Below are positions 15,575 to 24,278 of a stretch of 64,000 nt of DNA, piece after piece. Source of the DNA: Cupriavidus cauae (lineage in GTDB: Bacteria > Pseudomonadota > Gammaproteobacteria > Burkholderiales > Burkholderiaceae); the NCBI RefSeq assembly GCF_008632125.1, contig NZ_VWRN01000031.1, positions 62,001 to 126,000 on the forward strand, in the 5' to 3' direction. Every line of letters starts with the position of its first letter. Positions within the stretch are counted from its first letter, which is position 1. Made by a program: the position numbers and the translations under genes. The notes beneath the pieces are model-generated. The model saw nothing but the letters and a program-made list of their open reading frames with translations. It did no database searches and was not told where the DNA came from.

Positions 15575-16900
15575 ATGGCACGGGTCACGCTGACCGCCGG
15601 CCGCGTTCAATCGTTCCAGTGCGCGGAGGGCGCCAGTCAGTCGTTCTTGTGGGACAACGACCCGCCCCAACTCGCAGTCCGGGCGACGGCCAATGGCGCC
15701 AAGGCGTTCGTGTTCCAGGGCAAGATTCGCGGCCGCACGGTGCGCCTGACCATTGGCGGCGTGCGTATCTGGGGCATCGACGAGGCGCGCAAGGAGGCGC
15801 GCCGCCTGCAGCAGCTGATCGACGACGGCAAGGACCCCCGCCAGGTCAAGGCCGATGCCATTGCCGCCGAGCAGGCCCGGCGCGAGGCCGAGGAGGCGGC
15901 CCGTGCCGCCGAACTGGGCCGGCAGCAGCGCGAGTCGGTGACGCTGGGCGATGCCTGGACTGACTATGTAAAGGAGCGCACGCCGCATTGGTCCGAACTC
16001 CATCTGCGCGACCATCAGCGCATCATTCAGGCCGGCGGCGAGAAGCGCAAGCGTAGCGCCAAGCTGACCGAGCCGGGACCGTTGGCCTCGCTGGCCGGGC
16101 TACGCCTCGTGGACCTGACGCCGGCACGGCTCGAGGCGTGGGCGCGGCTGGAGGGCAAGCGCCGGCCGGCGCGCGCCCGACTGGCGCTGCGCCTTCTGAA
16201 AGCCTGCTTGGGCTGGTGCGCCGCGCACCCGGTCTACGCCGAAGTTGCTCGCGTTGACGTCGTCCGCAGCAAGAAGGCCCGTGAGTGCCTGGGCAAGCCG
16301 CAGAAGAAGGAAAACGTGCTACAGCGCGAGCAACTCGAGGCGTGGTTCGTCGCCGTGCGCCAGATCGACAACCCTATCATCAGCGCCTATCTGCAGGTCC
16401 TGTTGCTGACAGGCGCTCGCCGCGAGGAACTGGCCGGGTTGCGCTGGCAGGACGTGGATTTCCGTTGGAAGAGCATACGCATGGCGGACAAGATTGAGGG
16501 CCTGCGGATGGTGCCGCTGACGCCGTACGTGGCACGCCTGCTTGACACTCTCCCGCGCCGCAATGAGTGGGTCTTCAGCAGTCTGACATCGAAGTCTGGG
16601 CGCCTGACCGAGCCCAGCATCGCGCACCGCAAAGCCTGCGCGGTGGCGGGTCTCGATGTGTCGTTGCACGACCTGCGGCGCAGCTTCGCCACGTTGAGCG
16701 AGTGGATCGAGACGCCGGCCGGCATCGCCGCGCAGATTCAGGGACATGCTCCACAGGGGGTGCGGGAGCAGAACTACATACGCCGCCCGCTGGACCTGCT
16801 GCGCATGTGGCATTCCAAGATCGAAGCATGGCTGTTGGCGCAGGCAAGAGTAGCGTTCGACCCGGCGCAGAGTGACATGCGGTTGAGCGTGGTTGCCTGA
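15575..16900 (+). CDS. int: Tyrosine-recombinase integrase
   Basis: 441 aa site-specific recombinase expected to integrate and excise the element at tRNA-Phe. An N-terminal arm-binding domain of the P4-integrase type (LTIGGVRIWGIDEARKEARR) is followed by a core-binding region and the catalytic domain. The catalytic residues fit: R282 (TGARREEL), H365 and R368 (LHDLRRSF), H391 (QGHAPQ), Tyr401 (EQNYIRR). ATG 15575 is chosen because GGGGAGG precedes it by about 6 nt; an upstream in-frame ATG at 15533 falls in the terminal repeat. It reads inward from the left attachment site. All catalytic residues are intact, so the element may still be mobile. Confidence 0.93.
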   Translation: MARVTLTAGRVQSFQCAEGASQSFLWDNDPPQLAVRATANGAKAFVFQGKIRGRTVRLTIGGVRIWGIDEARKEARRLQQLIDDGKDPRQVKADAIAAEQARREAEEAARAAELGRQQRESVTLGDAWTDYVKERTPHWSELHLRDHQRIIQAGGEKRKRSAKLTEPGPLASLAGLRLVDLTPARLEAWARLEGKRRPARARLALRLLKACLGWCAAHPVYAEVARVDVVRSKKARECLGKPQKKENVLQREQLEAWFVAVRQIDNPIISAYLQVLLLTGARREELAGLRWQDVDFRWKSIRMADKIEGLRMVPLTPYVARLLDTLPRRNEWVFSSLTSKSGRLTEPSIAHRKACAVAGLDVSLHDLRRSFATLSEWIETPAGIAAQIQGHAPQGVREQNYIRRPLDLLRMWHSKIEAWLLAQARVAFDPAQSDMRLSVVA

Positions 16901-17159
16901 CTTTGCATGAGTGAGAGCGGCAGAACGTCGCCAGCGATACTGCCGGTTCGCTCGGACGGCGAGGCTACGGGCCGAGGGCCGTAGGTGTCGGCTCGGGCTT
17001 CGTCACCGCGTCCTCGGTTGCCCTATTCCGTCAGGTCGGCCATTGGTCAGACGAGCTGGCATGGTCGACCAGGGCCGTTTGGCCCGGCTGGCCGGCAGCC
17101 GTGCAGCATGCTTTAGGCGACCCGCCGCGCTCAGGTCCTCGATAAGGAGTAATCCGGCA

Positions 17160-17924
17160 ATGGCTTTGGATGACTGGACGTCTCGCGATTCGCAGCGCAT
17201 CACCATTCGCGAGCTGCTGGAAAGTGTCAGCGAGGCGAAATTCGCCCTTCTCGATCGCCGCTCAGGCGACGAGGATGAGCGGAGTGCCCTCAGATTCGAC
17301 ATGGCGGTTGCCCACGACGACTGGGAGCGACTGCTCCGGGCGCTCTGCGCATCGAGGCAAATCGTCGTTCGGGACGCGATGTCCGGCGTGCCGATCGGCG
17401 CTGTGCCTGTCGAGTCGGAGCGATGGTCGCGGTGCCTGGTGACGCTGGATGACGCTAACAAGTTCTGGCGCGAGCTGGGCCATGATGAAGACCTGTTCCA
17501 GGATTCCGCCGCGCACCGCGACGCCATGGTCACGCTTGAAGCTGAGCGGGGAGAGGCGATGCCGGAGGGACTTTCCACTCAAGAAGTGGCGGCAGTCTTT
17601 GACAACGTGGGTGGCTGGCAGGAATCGCACTGGAAAAACAACCTTGGCAAGTGCGGCAAGAAAGGGGGCGGGCAGTGGCTGCTGGACGCCCGGATGTCCG
17701 CTGGCTCTCGTGGCAAATATGCGGCTACGTGGAACCCGGTCCGGCTGGCTCAGCTGCTGCTGAGCAAAAAGCGCGCGAGCATGACGCAACTGAAGAAGTT
17801 GTTCGGAGAGCAAGCGTTGCTGCAGTCTTGGGACGCCGAGTGGAAAACGTTCCTCCAACACGATGAGTACTTCAACGACCCGACCTGGCGGTCAAGCATG
17901 CGCTCGTCGAAACGCGGCGCTTAA
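17160..17924 (+). CDS. Unknown protein of the element
   Basis: 254 aa from ATG 17160, with AAGGAG 10 nt upstream; the longer upstream frame is Arg-rich and non-coding in character. No signal peptide or membrane segment. The protein is charged and soluble, with a Trp/Lys-rich central region (GGWQESHWKNNLGKCGKKGGG) and a basic C-terminus, so nucleic-acid binding is possible. I recognise no family. It sits between the integrase and the replication module; a control role is a guess. Confidence 0.7.
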   Translation: MALDDWTSRDSQRITIRELLESVSEAKFALLDRRSGDEDERSALRFDMAVAHDDWERLLRALCASRQIVVRDAMSGVPIGAVPVESERWSRCLVTLDDANKFWRELGHDEDLFQDSAAHRDAMVTLEAERGEAMPEGLSTQEVAAVFDNVGGWQESHWKNNLGKCGKKGGGQWLLDARMSAGSRGKYAATWNPVRLAQLLLSKKRASMTQLKKLFGEQALLQSWDAEWKTFLQHDEYFNDPTWRSSMRSSKRGA

Positions 17925-17939
17925 TTAATTGCCTTCGAA

Positions 17940-18050
17940 AACTCTGCCCGAAGACTCTGGTTTCATAGCTTCGGAGAGCCTTCACCCCGCATAAAGACGG
18001 GGTTCTAAAACTCTCCCGAGAACTCTGACAGACACCGAGTTTCCAGAGTT
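17940..18050. repeat. Cluster of AACTCTG-like repeats before the replication operon
   Basis: Five copies of a 7-bp motif: AACTCTG (17940), GACTCTG (17953), AACTCTC (18009), AACTCTG (18021) and the inverse CAGAGTT (18044). They lie 110-220 bp upstream of the AlpA-like gene, so they could be operators or short iterons for the replication protein. Confidence 0.4.
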
Positions 18051-18160
18051 GGCCCAAGCGATTCGCATGGAAGCGCGGGGCAACGCGGTGATTGGCAACG
18101 CCAGCCCGACTCCATGCAGCGCGAAACCGTCGTCCTGTTTCGCTCACTTGGAGTCATCAC

Positions 18161-18370
18161 ATGAAAGCGAACAAAGCCGTGGCAGCCATCCCCGGCGCCA
18201 CGTCGCTGTCCACGGAAGAACTGGCCGTGGAACTGAAATGCTTGCCCCATTCGATCCGCAAGCGCTACAGCCAGACCGGCACCTACTGGGGCGTGCGGCC
18301 CATCAAGCTGCCTAATGGCCGCCTGTTGTGGCCCGCCGATACCGTCCAGCGCATCACGGAGGGGCGGTGA
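18161..18370 (+). CDS. AlpA/excisionase-like small DNA-binding protein
   Basis: 69 aa from ATG 18161, with TTGGAG about 8 nt upstream. The core LSTEELAVELKCLPHSIRKR followed by LPNGRLLWPADTV is the winged helix-turn-helix pattern of MerR/AlpA/excisionase-type proteins that bind DNA at element control regions. Its stop overlaps the start of the next gene (TGATG), so it begins a three-gene operon with the primase-helicase. Probable role: transcriptional control of the replication or excision functions. Family-level inference. Confidence 0.75.
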   Translation: MKANKAVAAIPGATSLSTEELAVELKCLPHSIRKRYSQTGTYWGVRPIKLPNGRLLWPADTVQRITEGR

Positions 18371-18834
18371 TGAAGAAAGACCGCCACCACAACAAACCGG
18401 ACGCAAGCGAGGCGCCCGCCCGCCATTCCGGCAACGTCTTCTTGAAGCGTACGAATACCGTCCGTGCCGGCGTGCTTGCGTGGATGCTGAAAGGTGAAGA
18501 GGTGACCGGCTTGGAGGCCGTCTTCAAACAGAGCACCACTCGCCTTGCCGCACATATTCATGCCCTCAGGAACAAGTACGGTTGGCACATTCATAGCCGG
18601 GATGTAGCGAAAGGTACCAAGGACGGTCGCGTTACCTGGGTGAAAGCCTACTCGCTGTCGGCGGCCACTCGTGAGGCTGCTTTTGCCGCTGGCGCGCGCG
18701 CATGGATCGAGGTGGTGGAGGCCGCCGCCGCCCACCGTCGTACGCAGGTCGGCGCCGCCAGGGCGAAAGCTCGTCGTCTCAATGCCAAGCGCGTGGACCC
18801 GCGTCAAGGTGACTTCTTTGGCGGGGTGGCCTGA
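18370..18834 (+). CDS. Replication-operon protein, unknown
   Basis: 154 aa, basic and soluble. The middle (VFLKRTNTVRAGVLAWMLKGEEVTG...) resembles a helix-turn-helix module, and the C-terminus is Arg/Lys/Ala-rich (RAKARRLNAKRVDP), suggesting DNA binding. Both ends overlap the neighbours by one base (TGATG), showing translational coupling between the AlpA-like protein and the primase-helicase. Similar small genes occur in front of RepA-type helicases in integrative elements. No precise function can be assigned. Confidence 0.72.
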   Translation: MKKDRHHNKPDASEAPARHSGNVFLKRTNTVRAGVLAWMLKGEEVTGLEAVFKQSTTRLAAHIHALRNKYGWHIHSRDVAKGTKDGRVTWVKAYSLSAATREAAFAAGARAWIEVVEAAAAHRRTQVGAARAKARRLNAKRVDPRQGDFFGGVA

Positions 18835-20819
18835 TGCAGGATGAAGTCGAGCGCGCCCGGTCCGCGCTGTTCTCGCTCGATCCCGGCTGCGCCCGGGCTG
18901 AATGGGTTCGCTATGGCATGGCAGCCAAGCAAGCAGGGTTGTCGTTTGACGATTTTCACTCTTGGAGTGCTCAAGCGCCCAATTACCGGGGCGAGTGCGA
19001 CTGCCGGAAGGCGTGGGCGTCGTTTGGCGATGGTGCGGTAAAGACTGCCACGCTCTACCATGCTGCTCGCAGCTCGGGGTGGCAGCCAGGAAAAGGGGAG
19101 TCCCTCGGCTCGCAACTCGCTCGTACGCTGAACGTACATCCGCCGGTCTGCAGGGATGGGTCCAGCTTGCGGCGGCAGCGTAACAGCCTCGCATCGACGT
19201 TCGACAGCTACCCGCCTGCTGATGCAACCCATCCCTACATTGTGGCCAAGCGCGGCACCGCGGATGGTCTGCGTGTGGTTCCTATTGATGACCCGCTGAC
19301 CATCAATGGGCATCGCGTCGCCGGTTGCCTGGCCGTGCCGGTCCGCTCTCTGGACGGCGCGCTGCTGACCATTCAGTACATCCCCGCGCCGGGCGGCGGC
19401 AAGAAGCTGAATGCGCCCGGCGCTTCGTTCGACGAGGGCATGTTGGTACTCGGTGAGGTGGTACCGGACGGCCGCGCCTATGTCTGCGAGGGCATCGGCA
19501 CGGCATGGGCAGTGTTACGGGCCGACCCTGGTGCGGCTGCCGTGGTTGCCTTCGGGGCGGGCCGGTTCCGTATCGTGGCACTCGCCTTGCGGCGGCGTTA
19601 CCCGCTTGCCAGCATTGTTCTGCTACCCGACCGTGGGAAGGAAGCCGAGGCACAGGCCATCGCGCGGGAAGTGCGTGGGGCCTGGGTCGAGATGCCGGCT
19701 GACAAGCCGCTGAACTACGACGCCAACGACTACGAGGCTGAGCACGATAGTGACACGCTGAAGCGGCTGCTGGCGGTAGTGAAGACACCGCCTATGCGGT
19801 ATCGCTTGCAAGCGGGCGAGGAGCTGCTGACCGCGGCGCCGCTGCGCTGGCTGGTCCGGGGCGTCCTTCCAGCTGAGGGATTGGGAGCCTTGTATGGCCC
19901 GTCCGGCTCCGGCAAGTCGTTTCTGGCGCTGGACCTGTGCGCTGCCATTGCGGCCGGTGCGCCGGCGTGGTTCGGCCACCGTGTCAGCGCCGCGCCCGTT
20001 ACGTATTGCGCGCTCGAAGGCGAGCGCGGCATGGGGAAGCGCGCGCGGGCATGGAGTACGCACTATCGGCAACCATTGTCCGGACGTCTTCGGTTCATCA
20101 CGCAGGGCATTGATTTGCGCCAGCACACCGATACTAGCGACCTTGCGGCAGCCGTCCATGCTGCGGGCGGGCATGATGGGCTGTTGGTGATCGATACCTT
20201 GAATCGCGCTGCGCCGGGAGCGGATGAGAACGCCAGCAAGGACATGGGGCAACTCATCGAAGCCTGCAAGGATTTGCAGCGCCGTATCGGCGGTCTGGTT
20301 CTGTTGGTTCACCACACGGGCAAAGACGGCACGAAGGGCCTGCGCGGGCATAGCAGTCTGTACGCCGCCTTGGATGCTGCCATCGAAGTCACCCGCGCGG
20401 ACAACCGCCGGGAATGGTTTGTCGCCAAGAGCAAGGACGACGAGGATGGGGAGCGTCATGCCTTCCTGCTTCGCGTCATGGAGCTGGACTGTGACGAGCA
20501 CGGCGACCCGGTCACGTCTTGCGTTGTGACGGCGGACGAGGGGGTGGCGAAGGTCTGCCGCGTAAAGGTGCCGCAAGGGGGCAATCAACGGATTGCGCTC
20601 GACGCCTTGGCCCAGCCGCTGCGCGAGTCCAAGGTGTTTGGCCAGGGCGACGCGCCGCCGGGGCAGCCGTGCCTGAAGCTGGAGGAGGCGGTAGTAATTG
20701 TGGCCGGCGGCCTCACCTGCGACCCCAAGCGAAAGACCGAACGCGCCCGGCAAGCCATTGCCGGCCTCGTAACGCGCGGTATTTATGGGGTTAAGGACGG
20801 CTGGCTCTGGCGGCGGTAG
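18834..20819 (+). CDS. Primase-helicase (PriCT-Toprim-RepA type)
   Basis: 661 aa replication protein of the element. The first ~80 residues (WVRYGMAAKQAGLSFDDF, CRKAWASFG) match a primase C-terminal-2-like helical domain; residues of about 130-300 look like a Toprim catalytic region (CEGIGTAWAVL, IVLLPDRG); from about 340 a RecA-like hexameric helicase domain follows with Walker A GPSGSGKS near residue 355, Walker B LLVIDTLNRA and LVLLVHHTGKD. The tail (600-661) looks like a winged helix. The element can thus probably prime and unwind its own origin, as P4-type satellites and integrated plasmids do. Translationally coupled to the gene before it. Confidence 0.87.
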   Translation: MQDEVERARSALFSLDPGCARAEWVRYGMAAKQAGLSFDDFHSWSAQAPNYRGECDCRKAWASFGDGAVKTATLYHAARSSGWQPGKGESLGSQLARTLNVHPPVCRDGSSLRRQRNSLASTFDSYPPADATHPYIVAKRGTADGLRVVPIDDPLTINGHRVAGCLAVPVRSLDGALLTIQYIPAPGGGKKLNAPGASFDEGMLVLGEVVPDGRAYVCEGIGTAWAVLRADPGAAAVVAFGAGRFRIVALALRRRYPLASIVLLPDRGKEAEAQAIAREVRGAWVEMPADKPLNYDANDYEAEHDSDTLKRLLAVVKTPPMRYRLQAGEELLTAAPLRWLVRGVLPAEGLGALYGPSGSGKSFLALDLCAAIAAGAPAWFGHRVSAAPVTYCALEGERGMGKRARAWSTHYRQPLSGRLRFITQGIDLRQHTDTSDLAAAVHAAGGHDGLLVIDTLNRAAPGADENASKDMGQLIEACKDLQRRIGGLVLLVHHTGKDGTKGLRGHSSLYAALDAAIEVTRADNRREWFVAKSKDDEDGERHAFLLRVMELDCDEHGDPVTSCVVTADEGVAKVCRVKVPQGGNQRIALDALAQPLRESKVFGQGDAPPGQPCLKLEEAVVIVAGGLTCDPKRKTERARQAIAGLVTRGIYGVKDGWLWRR

Positions 20820-21388
20820 TCCCAGCCTTCCCGTTCTCGCCCCCTATCTCTCTATAGGGGGCGGGAAAAAACGGGGAAGCGTGGGTCATCCCGAGAATCC
20901 CCATTTCGGAAAAAGCGGGAAAGAACGGGAATGAAGAGGGACGATCGGCTACGAGCACTGTCGGGGACGAGCCGAGTCGCCCTCCGTGAACGTGCAATCG
21001 GTACGCAACGTGGTACGCATGTAATGAGGCGTTTCGCGTGTTCGCAGTCAAGGCAGAAGCGCCTCCTGCCAGGTGCGGGCATTTTCGACATTCATCCAAT
21101 AACGGCAGAGCAGCAGCTGGTCGCACGCCATCTCACGCCGACCATATTCCGGTAGCTAACGCCGACATCCCACCTACCGCGACGGCGCCTCTGATCTATA
21201 CCCGCGGAGGTCAGCGCGTTCGTGCACATTTCGCGCTCGCCGCCCTCAAATCGCGTGTAAGCGAAGCCGTTGTCCAGCTTATGCCGCCTTCGTTGTGATG
21301 AGCGGAACGTGTCGGTCTGTGACGGCCAGGCCCGTTGGGCAGTATTATTCGCAAGTTTTCTTTACGTCTGACCCCTTTTTTACAGCGC
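20820..21388. other. Non-coding stretch between replication and restriction modules
   Basis: 569 bp. The first 60 bp hold a terminator hairpin; the next 60 bp repeat a GCGGGAAA / ACGGGAA word several times. No convincing gene in any frame; an origin of replication could lie here. The hsdM promoter must be in the right half, but I see no clear hexamers. Confidence 0.5.
20838..20863 (+). terminator. Hairpin after the primase-helicase
   Basis: CGCCCCCTAT (20838-20847) pairs with ATAGGGGGCG (20854-20863), 19 nt past the stop codon. The stem may extend outward through CCCGTT and AACGGG. No long T-run follows. Confidence 0.6.
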
Positions 21389-22975
21389 ATGAATCAAGAC
21401 CTCAAAAAGACCTTGTGGGCCGCGGCCGACAAGCTGCGCGCTTCCATGGACGCTGCCGAGTACAAGCATATTGTCCTCGGCCTGATTTTCTTGAAGTACA
21501 TCTCGGACGCCTTCGACGAGCGCCGGGCCCAGTTGCTGACCGCGTTCAAGGACGAAACGAACGACCTTTATCTGCCCGACGAGGCCGACCACGCTGACGC
21601 GCTGGAAGAGCGCGACTACTACACGATGGCAAACGTCTTCTGGGTGCCCGCCGCGGCACGCTGGGAGGCGCTTCGGGCCCAGGCCAAGCAGGCGGACATT
21701 GGTGTCCGGATTGACGCGGCGCTCGAAGTTATCGAAGCCGACAACCCGCGCCTCAAGGGCATCCTCGACAAGCGGTTCGGCCGCACGCAGTTGGAACCCG
21801 GGAAGCTCGGCGAGCTGGTGGACCTGATTTCGAAGATCGGCTTTGGCGAGGGGCACCACGCAAAGGACTTGTTAGGGGAAGTGTACGAATACTTCCTGGG
21901 GCAGTTCGCCACGGCCGAAGGGAAGAAGGGCGGACAGTTCTACACGCCTGCGTCAGTGGTCCGCGTCTTGGTCGAGGTGCTGGCGCCCCACCAGGGCCGC
22001 GTCTATGACCCGTGCTGCGGGTCGGGTGGCATGTTCGTCCAGAGCGAGAAGTTCATCGAATCGCACGGTGGCCGGGCCGATGACATCAGCATTTACGGCC
22101 AGGAAGCGAATCCGACGACTTGGCGCCTGGTTGCCATGAATTTGGCGATTCGTGGTTTGGCCGCTGACTTAGGTAAAGAGCCCGCGGATACGTTTCATCG
22201 TGACCAGCATCCCGACTTGCGGGCCGACTACGTACTCGCGAACCCGCCGTTCAATATCAGCGATTGGGGTGCCGAGCGGCTGGCTGATGACCGTCGCTGG
22301 GCGTACGGTACACCGCCCGCTGGCAATGCGAACTATGCTTGGCTCCAGCACATCCTGCATCATCTGAGTCCACGGGGTCAGGCGGGTGTGGTGCTCGCCA
22401 ATGGCAGCATGAGCAGCAACCAAAACAGCGAAGGGGCTATCCGTCGCGCCATGGTCGAGGCCGATCTGGTTGATGTCATGGTCGCCCTGCCGCCGCAACT
22501 GTTCCTCAACACGCAGATTCCTGCGTGCCTGTGGTTCCTGGCCAAAGACAAGAGCGGGGCCTCCATCGCTGGTGCCAAGCCGGGTCGCGACCGGCGTGGC
22601 GAGGTCTTGTTCATTGACGCGCGGAAGCTCGGTCGCATGCAATCTCGCGTGGTCCGCGTATTCGATGACGAGGATATAGCCCGAATTGCCAAGACCGTAC
22701 ATCAGTGGCGTGCCGATGGGGAGGACGGCGCGGAGCAGCCGTATGCGGATGTGCCCGGCTTCTGCCGGTCAGTGAGGCAAGCCGAGATTGCGGAGCACGG
22801 CTATGTGCTCACGCCGGGCCGCTACGTCGGAGCCGAAGTAGCAGAGGACAACGACGAGGTTTTTAGTGAGGCGATGGACCGGCTAACAGCGCAACTTGCC
22901 GAGCAGATTGCAAAGTGCGCGGACCTCGACGCCGTGATTCGTGAAAAGCTCGGGAGGCTCGGATATGCAGTCTGA
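21389..22975 (+). CDS. hsdM: Type I restriction-modification methyltransferase subunit
   Basis: 529 aa adenine-N6 methyltransferase subunit of a type I system. An N-terminal helical HsdM domain ([25 protein letters not shown]) precedes the catalytic domain: SAM-binding motif [11 protein letters not shown] at residue 207 and catalytic NPPF at residue 285. ATG 21389 is chosen because homologues begin near [10 protein letters not shown]; an upstream start at 21335 is possible. No good Shine-Dalgarno sequence is visible. It overlaps hsdS by 11 bp, so M, S and R form one operon. It protects the element's host DNA and, with HsdR, restricts unmodified DNA. Confidence 0.95.
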   Translation: MNQDLKKTLWAAADKLRASMDAAEYKHIVLGLIFLKYISDAFDERRAQLLTAFKDETNDLYLPDEADHADALEERDYYTMANVFWVPAAARWEALRAQAKQADIGVRIDAALEVIEADNPRLKGILDKRFGRTQLEPGKLGELVDLISKIGFGEGHHAKDLLGEVYEYFLGQFATAEGKKGGQFYTPASVVRVLVEVLAPHQGRVYDPCCGSGGMFVQSEKFIESHGGRADDISIYGQEANPTTWRLVAMNLAIRGLAADLGKEPADTFHRDQHPDLRADYVLANPPFNISDWGAERLADDRRWAYGTPPAGNANYAWLQHILHHLSPRGQAGVVLANGSMSSNQNSEGAIRRAMVEADLVDVMVALPPQLFLNTQIPACLWFLAKDKSGASIAGAKPGRDRRGEVLFIDARKLGRMQSRVVRVFDDEDIARIAKTVHQWRADGEDGAEQPYADVPGFCRSVRQAEIAEHGYVLTPGRYVGAEVAEDNDEVFSEAMDRLTAQLAEQIAKCADLDAVIREKLGRLGYAV

Positions 22976-24278
22976 AGTCCGCCCACTTCGAGAGTTATGT
23001 AGCCTCATCGCGGATTGCCCGCACAGCACGCCAGTATGGACGGATGCGGGCTATATTGTCATCCGTAACCAGAACATCAAGAACGGACGGTTGGATTTGT
23101 CGTCGTCATCATTCACCGATGCACAGCATTTTGAGCAGCGGATTCGCCGCGCAAAACCCCGTGGAGGGGACATAATCTTTACCCGCGAAGCCCCGATGGG
23201 GCAGGTTTGCATGATTCCCAAGGGGCTGGAATGCTGTCTTGGACAGCGGCAAGTATTGCTAAGGCCCAACCCGGCGGTCGTTGATAGTCGATTCTTGTTG
23301 TATGCGCTGCAATCTCCTCAGGTACAGCACGAGATAGGATGGAATGAAGGCACTGGCTCGACGGTCAGTAATGTGCGCATTCCGGTTCTGGAATCGTTGA
23401 ACATTCCGACCCCTTGCCTTAAGGTGCAGAAAGAAATCGCTGCCGTACTCGGTGCTATAGACGATCGGATAGATGTGCTTTGCGAAACGAATATAACACT
23501 AGAAGCTATCGCACAAACAGTCTTCAAAAGCTGGTTCATCGACTTTGACCCGGTACGCGCGAAGACTGAAGGCCGAGAGCCGGAAGGAATGGATGCAAAA
23601 ATGGCGGAGTTGTTTCCGCATACATTTGCCAATTCCGCGCTTGGCGCTATTCCAGCCGGATGGAGAGTATCTCACGTCGGCCAAGAAATAAATTGTGTCG
23701 GAGGGGGCACGCCTAGCACGCAGGAAGGCAAGTACTGGGAACCCGCTATTCATTACTGGACGACGCCAAAAGATTTATCCCGCAACACATCCCCTGTGTT
23801 GTTAAGCACGGAGCGGCGCCTATCGGACGCGGGACTCGCGAAGGTCAGCAGTGGATTGCTCCCGGCTGGCACCTTGCTAATGTCATCGCGGGCGCCGATC
23901 GGCTATTTAGCTATTGCGCAGATTCCTCTCGCTGTGAATCAAGGCTACATCGCGATGCTTCCGGATGGAAATCTGCCCCCGCAGTATCTGTATTTTTGGT
24001 GCAAGGAAAATATGGATTCCATAAAGCAAAAAGCCAACGGCTCGACCTTCATGGAAATCAGTAAATCTATATTTCGGCAAATTCCTTTGATAGTTCCACC
24101 TCGCGGCATTGTCGAGTGCTTCATGGAGTTATCTGGCAGTGTGTTCGACCGCATTACAGCGGGGGAAAAACAACGGCTATCGCTGCAGGAATTGCGCGAC
24201 TCGCTCCTCCCCCGTCTGATATCCGGCGAAGTTCGCGTCCCAGAAGGGGAGGCGCAACTGAACGAGGCATTGGCATGA
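22965..24278 (+). CDS. hsdS: Type I restriction-modification specificity subunit
   Basis: 437 aa. Two target-recognition halves, each followed by a helical spacer: the first TRD spans about 1-150 (ending [16 protein letters not shown]), the spacer includes [25 protein letters not shown], and the second TRD starts near [14 protein letters not shown] and ends [10 protein letters not shown] before the final helix. They read two half-sites of a bipartite recognition sequence, which cannot be predicted from sequence alone. GGGAGG lies 7 nt before ATG 22965. The gene is clearly richer in A and T than hsdM and hsdR, consistent with specificity-domain exchange. Both halves are intact. Confidence 0.94.
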   Translation: MQSEVRPLRELCSLIADCPHSTPVWTDAGYIVIRNQNIKNGRLDLSSSSFTDAQHFEQRIRRAKPRGGDIIFTREAPMGQVCMIPKGLECCLGQRQVLLRPNPAVVDSRFLLYALQSPQVQHEIGWNEGTGSTVSNVRIPVLESLNIPTPCLKVQKEIAAVLGAIDDRIDVLCETNITLEAIAQTVFKSWFIDFDPVRAKTEGREPEGMDAKMAELFPHTFANSALGAIPAGWRVSHVGQEINCVGGGTPSTQEGKYWEPAIHYWTTPKDLSRNTSPVLLSTERRLSDAGLAKVSSGLLPAGTLLMSSRAPIGYLAIAQIPLAVNQGYIAMLPDGNLPPQYLYFWCKENMDSIKQKANGSTFMEISKSIFRQIPLIVPPRGIVECFMELSGSVFDRITAGEKQRLSLQELRDSLLPRLISGEVRVPEGEAQLNEALA

